Positions 42,155 through 50,149 of a stretch of DNA of 64,000 bases are shown one piece after another. Source of the DNA: Maribellus luteus. GTDB taxonomy: Bacteria > Bacteroidota > Bacteroidia > Bacteroidales > Prolixibacteraceae. The position numbers and the translations under genes are program-made. Position 1 is the stretch's first letter; the number at the start of each line of letters is the position of its first letter. The DNA lies in assembly GCF_003576475.1 (NCBI RefSeq), contig NZ_QWGR01000001.1, positions 186,001-250,000 of the forward strand. Direction: 5' to 3'. The notes under the pieces were generated by a model. It saw nothing but the letters and a program-made list of their open reading frames with translations, had not been told where the DNA came from and searched no databases.

Positions 42155-45100
42155 ATGAAAAAAAATGAATTAGATTCGGTTTGGGAAGTTCTTAACTCCC
42201 AAGCACTAAAACTGTTGAAGATAATGAGACTAACTGTATTTTTTCTTCTGGTTTCAGCGCTAAGTGTTATTGCCGGAGAAACCTATTCGCAAACTAAACG
42301 GCTAAGCTTAGAGATGGATCAAGCTTCTATAAAAGATGTTCTTACAGAGATTGAAGAGCAAAGCGAGTTCTATTTTCTTTATAGTGAAAAGATGATAGAT
42401 GTCGACCGAAAAGTTTCTGTTGATATTGATAATCAGGACATAAAATCTACGTTGAACATTTTGTTTGCAGGAACCAATGTGAAACATGTCGTTAAAGACC
42501 GGATCATTGTTCTTTCATCAAAAGATATGTTGGAAGAAAGTGAAACCTTGCTTCCGCAGGAAAATGTTGTACGTGGAAAAGTAAGTGATTCGGGCGGGCA
42601 ACCAATGCCGGGAGTTACGGTAACGGTAAAAAACACAACCCGCGGAACAATTACCAATCCCGACGGGGAATATGAATTGGCGGATATCCCTGATGATGCG
42701 ATACTTGTATTTTCGTTTGTAGGCATGCGAACCCAGGAGATACCATTTGCAGGTAAAGCAAATATTACGGTTACGATGGAGGAAGAATCTATCGGGCTGG
42801 AAGAAGTAGTTGCCATTGGTTACGGTACGCAAAAGCGGGTAAACCTGACCGGGGCAGTGGAGCAGGTAACCAGTGAAGTATTGGACAACCGGCCTTTGGC
42901 CAATGCTACGCAGGGTTTACAGGGTGCTGTTCCCAACCTCAACATATCTCTTACTGACGGAAAACCAATGCGTTCGGCTCAGTTTAATATTCGGGGAACC
43001 ACTTCTATCGGACAAGGTGGAAGCGCATTGGTTTTGATTGATGGGGTAGAAGGCGACCCGGCTATGTTGAATCCAAACGACATTGCCAGTGTTTCTGTAC
43101 TGAAAGATGCGGCATCAGCTGCGATATACGGGGCAAGAGGCGCTTTTGGAGTGGTGCTCATCACCACAAAAAGAACCGATAAACACAGAACATCCGTTAC
43201 GTATAGCGGTAATTTTTCTGTAAAATCGCCTACAGTGGTACCTGATATGGTGACCGATGCCTATGATTATGCGACCCGTTTTGTTGAGGCTTATTCGGCT
43301 TATTACGACTATGCCCGTACGCCTTCTTCTTTTCACAAGGCAGTAAAATATTCGCAGGAGTGGTACGATAATATGGCTAATCACCGGCCGGGCTCGGGGC
43401 TTCCTGAAGTGGAGGTTGGCAGCAACGGTGCATATCAGTATTATGCAAATACTGATTGGTACGACCTGTTGTACAAGGATCATACTTTTGCAACAGAACA
43501 TAATGTAACCATGCAGGGAGGAGGTGAAAAATTCGATTTCATGGCTTCAGGACGGTATTATGACCAGGGCGGCATATTCAACTACAACAGCGACGATTAC
43601 AAAATGTATAATATGCGCTCCAAAGGGTCTGGCCAGCTATACAAATGGTTGACAGTGGAAAACAATATGGAGTTTTCTCAAATGAACTATCATAATCCGC
43701 TTACAGTAGCTGATGGAAACGTTTGGTACGGACTGGAAAGCGAGGCAGAACCGATGAGCCCCATGTTTAATCCGGATGGAAGCTTAACAATGGCCGCTGC
43801 CTACAGTGTGGGAGATTTATGGTATGGCAAAAATGGATCGGATACCGAAAAAAGAGTATTACGGAATACGACTTCTTTTAAAACTACGTTTTTCGACAAC
43901 ACCTTGCGAATCAACGGGGATATTACCTTTGCAAATACCGATAGAGAAGAAAAAAGACGCAGGGTTCAGGTTCCGTACAGTTCCATTCAGGGGGTAACCG
44001 CTTATCTTGGGTCATCTACCAATGATTTTAGTAAAGCAACTTCTACTTCCAAATATTTGGCTACCAATGTTTACATGGAATACGAGAAGACCTGGAATGC
44101 GGCTCATTACCTGAAAGCGATGGTGGGGTATAATTATGAACAATCGGTTTATGACTACGTGCGTACCAAGCGAAACGGGCTGATCTTTGAAGATGCCAAC
44201 AACCTGAATCTTGCCAATGGAAACGGAATTGAAATTGCATCCGATTATGAGAAATGGCGTATTGCCGGTGGTTTCTTCAGGGTAAATTACGCTTTCAAAG
44301 ATCGTTATTTGCTGGAAGTGAACGGTCGTTTGGATGGGTCTACCAAATTCCCGACCGATCAGCAATGGGCGTTTTTCCCATCGGTTTCAGCGGGTTGGCG
44401 CATTTCGGAAGAGCCTTTCTGGAAGGTTAACAAAAAGCTTCTTACCGATATGAAGTTTCGTGTTTCTTACGGTTCACTGGGCAACGGGAATGTGGCTTCT
44501 TATGCTTACCGCGAATTGTTTTCAATTTCGCAGATGAGCCACCTCATGAACGGTATATTGAATCAGCAAACCTCCTCTCCATCGATTATCCCCGACGGAC
44601 TGACTTGGGAAACAGTTACCATGGCTAATGTTGGCTTGGATTTGGGAGCCATAAATGGACGTCTGCGTTTTTCGGGCGATGGGTATATTCGCAAAACGGT
44701 TGATATGTTTACCGTGGGGCCTGAACTTCCTGCCTTGTTTGGGGCTACAGTTCCTTATGGAAACTATGCTGATATGACTACCAAAGGTTGGGAATTGTCG
44801 CTTTCCTGGCGCGATAAATTTGTTGTTGCCGGAAGTCCGTTAAATTACGATGTACGGTTCACAATGGCCGATCATACATCGAAAATAGATAAGTACAATA
44901 ACCCGGAGAAAAACCTTGGTAATTACAACGATGCCCGCACAAACTACTATGAAGGAATGACCATTGGTGAGATATGGGGATATGTAACCGAAGGGTTTTT
45001 TACTTCCGAAGAGGACGTTGCAAACCATGCGTCGCAAAGTCTTTATTTTGCATCCAACTCAGGCAAATGGCTGCCGGGCGATATAAAGTTTAAAAATCTG

Positions 45101-45754
45101 AACGATGATGATGTAATTAGTTACGGTACCAACAAAGTTAAGGACCCGGGCGATAGAAAAATAATTGGGAACTCTACCCCGCGCTATACCTACAGTTTGA
45201 ATCTGGGAGCCGACTGGAAAGGCATTTTTGTTTCGGCATTTTTTCAGGGAGTAGGTAAGCAGGATTGGTGGCCGGGAACCGATAATGCATTGTTCTGGGG
45301 GCAATATAACCGCCCGTATAACAATATTCCAAAATCAATGTTGGGCGAAATCTGGTCTGAAGATAATCCCAATACTTATTTCCCGCGCTACAGAGGATAT
45401 GTTGCTCTGCAAGGTACACGTGAGCTTTCGGTGGTTCAAACACGCTATTTGCAAAACGTGGCTTACATCCGTTTGAAAAATCTTCAGATCGGATATAGTT
45501 TACCCAAAGACCTGATTGCTCCTGTGGGTATGCAGGCTGCCCGGCTCTATCTTTCTGCTGAAAATCTCTGGTGCTGGTCTCCGTTGTACAAGCGTACCAA
45601 AAACTTTGATGTTGCCAATATTTACGGAGAAGACAGAGAGGCCAAATCGGCTGCGAATGATGGAGGTAAGAATTCGATCATAAGCAATGGCGGACAAGCG
45701 TATAATTATCCTGTGCTAAAAGGTATCAGTTTAGGATTATCATTAACATTCTAA
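42155..45754 (+). CDS. SusC/RagA-family TonB-dependent transducer with STN domain (PUL 2)
   Basis: A 1199-residue SusC protein. After the signal peptide there is an STN signalling domain (about residues 48-115: SLEMDQASIKDVLTEIEEQS), then a carboxypeptidase-regulatory-like domain (RGKVSDSGGQPMPGVTVTV). The plug follows (EEVVAIGYGTQKRVNLTGAV, SVLKDAASAAIYGARG), then the beta-barrel ending SLGLSLTF. The STN domain lets it signal substrate binding to the adjacent FecR. It is strongly similar to the SusC at 19809-23096 throughout plug and barrel, which lacks the STN domain. Substrate is therefore likely related to that of PUL 1. Confidence 0.94.
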   Translation: MKKNELDSVWEVLNSQALKLLKIMRLTVFFLLVSALSVIAGETYSQTKRLSLEMDQASIKDVLTEIEEQSEFYFLYSEKMIDVDRKVSVDIDNQDIKSTLNILFAGTNVKHVVKDRIIVLSSKDMLEESETLLPQENVVRGKVSDSGGQPMPGVTVTVKNTTRGTITNPDGEYELADIPDDAILVFSFVGMRTQEIPFAGKANITVTMEEESIGLEEVVAIGYGTQKRVNLTGAVEQVTSEVLDNRPLANATQGLQGAVPNLNISLTDGKPMRSAQFNIRGTTSIGQGGSALVLIDGVEGDPAMLNPNDIASVSVLKDAASAAIYGARGAFGVVLITTKRTDKHRTSVTYSGNFSVKSPTVVPDMVTDAYDYATRFVEAYSAYYDYARTPSSFHKAVKYSQEWYDNMANHRPGSGLPEVEVGSNGAYQYYANTDWYDLLYKDHTFATEHNVTMQGGGEKFDFMASGRYYDQGGIFNYNSDDYKMYNMRSKGSGQLYKWLTVENNMEFSQMNYHNPLTVADGNVWYGLESEAEPMSPMFNPDGSLTMAAAYSVGDLWYGKNGSDTEKRVLRNTTSFKTTFFDNTLRINGDITFANTDREEKRRRVQVPYSSIQGVTAYLGSSTNDFSKATSTSKYLATNVYMEYEKTWNAAHYLKAMVGYNYEQSVYDYVRTKRNGLIFEDANNLNLANGNGIEIASDYEKWRIAGGFFRVNYAFKDRYLLEVNGRLDGSTKFPTDQQWAFFPSVSAGWRISEEPFWKVNKKLLTDMKFRVSYGSLGNGNVASYAYRELFSISQMSHLMNGILNQQTSSPSIIPDGLTWETVTMANVGLDLGAINGRLRFSGDGYIRKTVDMFTVGPELPALFGATVPYGNYADMTTKGWELSLSWRDKFVVAGSPLNYDVRFTMADHTSKIDKYNNPEKNLGNYNDARTNYYEGMTIGEIWGYVTEGFFTSEEDVANHASQSLYFASNSGKWLPGDIKFKNLNDDDVISYGTNKVKDPGDRKIIGNSTPRYTYSLNLGADWKGIFVSAFFQGVGKQDWWPGTDNALFWGQYNRPYNNIPKSMLGEIWSEDNPNTYFPRYRGYVALQGTRELSVVQTRYLQNVAYIRLKNLQIGYSLPKDLIAPVGMQAARLYLSAENLWCWSPLYKRTKNFDVANIYGEDREAKSAANDGGKNSIISNGGQAYNYPVLKGISLGLSLTF

Positions 45755-45764
45755 ATTTAAACAC

Positions 45765-47525
45765 ATGAAAAAAATACTATATACAATCATAGCCTGTGCT
45801 GTTTTGTGGGCATGCAATATGGAAGAAATTCCTGAGGCACAGATCTCCGTAGAACCTGTATTTGGAAGTGAAACGGGACTTGAAATGTACACCAACTCCT
45901 TTTACGAGGTTTTACCGACCCGGACAACCCTTTATACCAATTCATATTACATTGCTGTAAACTCGGTGATCAAATACCTGACAGAGAATGGTTTTAGTTC
46001 GCAGGAGAGTAGTGGCTGGAATTGGCGGACATTACGCAATATCAACTATTTTATTGCCAATTGCGACAACGAATCAGTACCTGTTGCTACGCGAAATAAT
46101 TACCTGGGGATAGCCCGCTTTTTCAGGGCTTATTTCTACTTCGATATGATGAAACGCTTTGGTGATCTTCCCTGGGTAGGCCATCCGCTGGATGTGAATG
46201 ACCCCTTGCTTTACAGTGCAAGGGATCCCCGTGCGCTGATTGCAGATTCCATCAAAGCCGACCTGAATTTTGCGATTGCGCATATCAGTAACGAGAGAGA
46301 TGCTACCTGCTCAACAATCACCAAAACGGTGGCTGCTGCCCTGAAATCCAGGGTTTGCCTTTGGGAAGGAACCTACCGGAAATACCATAGCGAAGAGGGT
46401 TTGCAGTCAACTGCCAATCAGTGGCTTCAGGAAGCGGCCGATGCTGCACAAATTGTAATGGATGAAGGTTACTCACTTTATACCGGTGGTGGAGTTGAGA
46501 ATTCTTACCGGGCTTTATTTGTCGCAAAAACTCCTCTTTCTTCTGAGGTGCTTTATGCCGTGACATTTGATAGTGATTTGGGAGTAGTTCATTCGGGCAA
46601 CCGGCAATGGACATCAGTAACGTTTGGATCTTGCCCCAGTTTGGTGCGTCCTTTTGTTCATACCTATCTCAAACTGGATGGCACACCTTTTACAAACGAT
46701 GCCGGTTATGCTTCTAAATCCTTTGTGGAAGAATGTGAAAACCGTGATTATCGTTTGTCTCAGACGATTCGTACTCCCGGTTTTACGCGAGTATCAGGAG
46801 GGGCAGTTGTTCCCACGGCTCCGGATTATGCATATGCGATTACCGGCTACCAAACCAGCAAATTTACGCTGGATGATACCCAGTACGATAATGTAGATGT
46901 TTGTGATAACAATGTTATCCTGTTTCGCTATGCAGAAGTGCTGCTAAACTATGCCGAGGCCAAAGCCGAACTGGGAACACTTACCGACGGTGATTGGGCT
47001 AAAACAGTTGGTGCTTTGCGTGCCCGGGCAGGGATAACAGGCGGGCTTACAACAAAACCCAAAACGGTAGATCCGTATTTGCAGGGCGAATTTTTCCCCG
47101 GAATAACAAATCCTGAAATCCTGGAAATCCGGAGAGAAAGAGGTATTGAGCTTTCTTTTGAAGGATTTGAATGGTCGGACGTCTGTCGCTGGGGAATAGG
47201 AGAGCAACTAACAAAAGATTGGGAAGGCATTTATATTCCTGAATTTGAAGTTCCCTATGATATGAACGACGATGGAAAACTGGATGTTTGCTTTACAAAA
47301 CAATTAAATCCAAGCGATAAGGTTCCCGGGGTTTATTATCTCTATGTGGGTGAAAAACTCTCCAACGGAGCGAATAACAATTCACAGATTGCCGACGACG
47401 GACATACCCTGGTTTTTATGAAAGACCAGAAAAGAACCTGGCATAACAAGCTTTATTTTTATCCGATTCCGGCCAACGATTTGGTGATGAACCCAAATTT
47501 AGGACAGAATCCGGGCTGGAATTAA
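45765..47525 (+). CDS. SusD/RagB-family surface lipoprotein (PUL 2)
   Basis: A 586-residue SusD-like lipoprotein (lipobox LWAC, Cys17). Conserved SusD stretches are the N-terminal SETGLEMYTNSFYE, VILFRYAEVLLNYAEAKAELG, and ILEIRRERGIELSFEGFEW near the C-terminus. It also carries DMNDDGKLDV, an EF-hand-like calcium loop at the same place as DLNGDGKPDV in the PUL 1 SusD. It works with the SusC 11 bases upstream as the surface lid and is the last gene of this cassette, followed by a terminator. Confidence 0.93.
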   Translation: MKKILYTIIACAVLWACNMEEIPEAQISVEPVFGSETGLEMYTNSFYEVLPTRTTLYTNSYYIAVNSVIKYLTENGFSSQESSGWNWRTLRNINYFIANCDNESVPVATRNNYLGIARFFRAYFYFDMMKRFGDLPWVGHPLDVNDPLLYSARDPRALIADSIKADLNFAIAHISNERDATCSTITKTVAAALKSRVCLWEGTYRKYHSEEGLQSTANQWLQEAADAAQIVMDEGYSLYTGGGVENSYRALFVAKTPLSSEVLYAVTFDSDLGVVHSGNRQWTSVTFGSCPSLVRPFVHTYLKLDGTPFTNDAGYASKSFVEECENRDYRLSQTIRTPGFTRVSGGAVVPTAPDYAYAITGYQTSKFTLDDTQYDNVDVCDNNVILFRYAEVLLNYAEAKAELGTLTDGDWAKTVGALRARAGITGGLTTKPKTVDPYLQGEFFPGITNPEILEIRRERGIELSFEGFEWSDVCRWGIGEQLTKDWEGIYIPEFEVPYDMNDDGKLDVCFTKQLNPSDKVPGVYYLYVGEKLSNGANNNSQIADDGHTLVFMKDQKRTWHNKLYFYPIPANDLVMNPNLGQNPGWN

Positions 47526-47595
47526 TGCTTTCGGTTTTAATGTCTGATTATAAAGCCAATGTTTGACTGTTTATGAGATTTGGCTTAGCATAAAA

Positions 47596-47632
47596 AAAGC
47601 GCTTAGAACATTTGTTTTAAGCGCTTTCTTTA
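47596..47632 (+). terminator. intrinsic terminator after PUL 2 susD
   Basis: AAAGCGCTTA (47596-47605) pairs perfectly with TAAGCGCTTT (47618-47627) around a 12-base loop and is followed by CTTTATT. It lies 70 bases after the stop codon of susD, with an A-run on the left, so it may work in both directions. Confidence 0.8.
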
Positions 47633-47986
47633 TTGTGTTCTGTGGAGCAAAGTAATACTTGTTAATGTTTTGTTTTATTCGAGATTTTCATACTGTTTGT
47701 AATTGATTATTAGCTTTATGTCGGTAGCATTCCATTTGAAGATTAGTCAGTAAAAGGATATCGAAGGTATATTAAATATCTTTTTCAAGATAGAATGCTT
47801 CGGTATGCAATTTTTTGTTATCGAGGGTAGAATATTCTTCATTTTTCGAGTGCTGGACAGGAGGAAACTTGTCGGTTTTTATTTGCCCCCAAAGATACTC
47901 AGTTATACGCTAAATATGTGAAATCAGGGAGGATATAATCCGTAACTCAGACCCGTGTCTACTAAAAATTAAGTTAGTCAGGACTT
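47633..47986. other. intergenic gap with a possible coding relic on the minus strand
   Basis: About 350 AT-rich bases. On the minus strand a 45-codon open stretch (47909 down to 47775, stop at 47772-47774) translates to a protein-like sequence containing YLWGQIKTDKFPPV and DNKKLHTEAFYLEKDI. It has no start codon, since a stop lies just upstream, and nothing recognisable. It may be a degraded gene end or chance. No other feature is seen. Confidence 0.3.
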
Positions 47987-48014
47987 TTTGTTAAAAGAAA
48001 TTTTTCTAAGTTTG
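47987..48014 (+). promoter_or_regulatory. candidate promoter of the second ECF sigma gene
   Basis: TTTG (47987-47990) and TAAGTTTG (48007-48014) match the Bacteroidota -33 and -7 boxes with a 16-base gap, slightly short. It would start transcription about 110 bases before the ATG at 48132. Confidence 0.5.
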
Positions 48015-48131
48015 AGTACACTATATTCCTATGAAACTATGGTTATGGTAGATTTTCGATCTTCATATTACGATTATTTTCAAGAAGAGCTTTTCTGATT
48101 GTTACAGCATCATCGTTCATTTTTTTTACTT

Positions 48132-48698
48132 ATGACTAACTTAACTGACAAAGAACTCTGCCTGGCATTAAAGTCGGGCAAGATTGACGCTTTTGATGCC
48201 CTTTACTATAAATACCATAAAAGACTTTTTGCGTTTTTGTACAAGATGTGTGATAACTGGCATGACGCAGAAGATATGGTGCAAAAAATATTTGTAAAAA
48301 TATGGGAACGAAAAGAGGGAATCGATGTTGAGAAATCTTTTAATAGTTATTTGTTTACAATTGCCCAGAATGAAGCTTATGACCTGCTAAAGAAAAGAGC
48401 TTTACTCGCTTACCACAATGATTATATTTTTACTGATGTAGAGGATAATGAAGATAATTTGGAATCAAAAAAACGAATTGAAACCATTTATTCGCTCATT
48501 AATGAAATGCCGGAAAGAAGACGGCATATTTTTTTGTTGAACAGAGATGATGGGTTGACTTACAGACAAATAGCTGAAAAATTGAATATTTCGGAGAATA
48601 CTGTTGATACTCAAATCCGCAATGCTTTAAACTATTTGCGTAAAGAACTTCCGAAGTATTTTAAGGTGTTTACAATGTTCCTCTTAAACATTTTTTAA
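48132..48698 (+). CDS. ECF-type RNA polymerase sigma factor (PUL 3)
   Basis: A 188-residue ECF sigma factor from the ATG at 48132. An in-frame ATG 11 codons upstream (48099) would add a hydrophobic N-terminus that does not fit the family. Region 2 is FDALYYKYHKRLFAFLY and AEDMVQKIFVKIWERKEG; region 4 is MPERRRHIFLLNRDDGLTYRQIAEKLNISENTVDTQI. It ends in a hydrophobic FKVFTMFLLNIF tail, as in other Bacteroidota FecR-linked sigmas. The cognate anti-sigma gene lies 166 bases downstream. Confidence 0.92.
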   Translation: MTNLTDKELCLALKSGKIDAFDALYYKYHKRLFAFLYKMCDNWHDAEDMVQKIFVKIWERKEGIDVEKSFNSYLFTIAQNEAYDLLKKRALLAYHNDYIFTDVEDNEDNLESKKRIETIYSLINEMPERRRHIFLLNRDDGLTYRQIAEKLNISENTVDTQIRNALNYLRKELPKYFKVFTMFLLNIF

Positions 48699-48864
48699 AT
48701 CAAAATACATATTTATCAAATTTAGCTTCACGGAAAAATAAAATTAGCCAGTATTAATTAGTGTATGATTAGTTATTTGACACTGCAAAAGGGACGGATC
48801 ATTAAATTTTAAAGGATTTTTCCTGAAAGTCTTTCTGATACAATCATACCTCGAATTCTATAAT

Positions 48865-49986
48865 ATGGAAAGGAAGAAAACAATAGTAGAACTGTTAGAG
48901 AAATTACTTTCAAATCAGGCTGTCAGCAATGAAAAAGAAAAGCTTGCTGCTTTGCTTAACAACGAGAGCGATAAAGAGCTTGTTGAGGCTTGGTTAAAGG
49001 ATAATTGGGAGAATATCGATTATAGCCAGCTAAATATTTCATCAAAAGCTATGCTGGAAAAAATACATGAAAATATTAACCTTAAATCTCTGCCTTCCGG
49101 ACGCAAATCTTCTTCTAAATTAAGGCAGTTTACAATTACTACTTTAAAATATGCTGCAGCCTGTATTGTGGCCTGCGTAATTCAATGGTACGTTATCACA
49201 CGTTCGGGGAAGACCCCAGAGGTACAACCTTTAGTGCAGGTTGAGCAATATCATGAAATCAGTGTGCCCAAAGGGTCGAAATCATATATAGTACTGGCTG
49301 ATAGTACAAAAATCTGGTTAAACGCAGGTGCAACATTAAAATATCCAACAAATTTTCAGGAAAATCAGCGGGAGGTATTTCTTACCGGAGAAGCTTTTTT
49401 TGATGTGTCGAAGAATGAACAAAAACCTTTTTTCGTGAATACGAACGGAATGAATATAAAGGTTCTTGGAACTCAGTTTAATGTCAAAGCTTATGGCGAT
49501 GAAAACAGCATTGAAACCACATTGATTGAAGGAGCTATTGAAATTCTGGGGCTGAAGTCGGACCAAGAAGATGAAAGCAACTTGGTACTGAAACCCGGGC
49601 AAAAGTTGGTTTTGTTAAAAGACAAAAGCATGCATGAAGTGTTTGAAGCTACTGAGAAAAATTTAGATGAAAAAGCAGGAAGCCAAGCTGTTCCAGGGAT
49701 AAAGATAAAGGAGGCTCAGGTAATAACACTGCAAGATACTGAACCGGAAGTTTCATGGAAAGAAGATAAATTGATTTTTAACAAAGAATCGTTCCGTGAT
49801 GTGAAAGTCAAGCTGGAGCGTTGGTATGGTGTAAATATTATCGTAAAAGACAGTGAAATACTGGATTACCGGTTTACCGGGACATTTGATGAGGAAACAT
49901 TTGACCAGGCAATGTATGCGCTGCAGCAGGCTGCCAGGTTTGACTATTCAATAAAAAAGAAGACAGTGATCATTAAACGAAACTAA
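48865..49986 (+). CDS. FecR-type anti-sigma factor (PUL 3)
   Basis: A 373-residue FecR protein. It has an N-terminal sigma-binding helical part, one membrane segment near residues 95-112 (YAAACIVACVIQWYVIT), the FecR domain with ISVPKGSKSYIVLADSTKIWLN, GEAFFDVSKNEQKPF and LGTQFNVKAYGD, and the C-terminal DUF4974 domain (KLIFNKESFRDVKVKLERWYGV). It relays the SusC STN signal to the sigma factor encoded upstream. A hydrophilic insertion of about 40 residues (SDQEDESNLVLKPG onward) precedes the C-terminal domain. Length and order are ordinary. Confidence 0.92.
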   Translation: MERKKTIVELLEKLLSNQAVSNEKEKLAALLNNESDKELVEAWLKDNWENIDYSQLNISSKAMLEKIHENINLKSLPSGRKSSSKLRQFTITTLKYAAACIVACVIQWYVITRSGKTPEVQPLVQVEQYHEISVPKGSKSYIVLADSTKIWLNAGATLKYPTNFQENQREVFLTGEAFFDVSKNEQKPFFVNTNGMNIKVLGTQFNVKAYGDENSIETTLIEGAIEILGLKSDQEDESNLVLKPGQKLVLLKDKSMHEVFEATEKNLDEKAGSQAVPGIKIKEAQVITLQDTEPEVSWKEDKLIFNKESFRDVKVKLERWYGVNIIVKDSEILDYRFTGTFDEETFDQAMYALQQAARFDYSIKKKTVIIKRN

Positions 49987-50020
49987 AGCATTATTTAAAC
50001 AATTTGTGATATCTAACTAA

Positions 50021-50105
50021 TAAACAGATTTGCCTATGCAGATAAACCATTAAGCTAATCAAAAAAGGGACGAAAAATATGGCGGTATTCCTCGTCCCTG
50101 AATTT
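50021..50105 (+). promoter_or_regulatory. FecR-SusC intergenic leader with hairpin (PUL 3)
   Basis: TTGCCTATG at 50030-50038 is followed by an A-run and the hairpin AGGGACGA/TCGTCCCT (50066-50073, 50092-50099) about 50 bases before the SusC ATG. The order of elements is the same as in the leader before the SusC at 42155, although most of the sequence differs. Confidence 0.5.
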
Positions 50106-50149
50106 GTGAAAAATCATTCGACTTAAAATCATTTACACATTTCAATCTT

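Noticed and set aside
47950-47990. Insertion-sequence end suggested by GTGTCTACTAAAAATTAAG
   Set aside because: No second matching inverted end, target duplication or transposase remnant could be found nearby.
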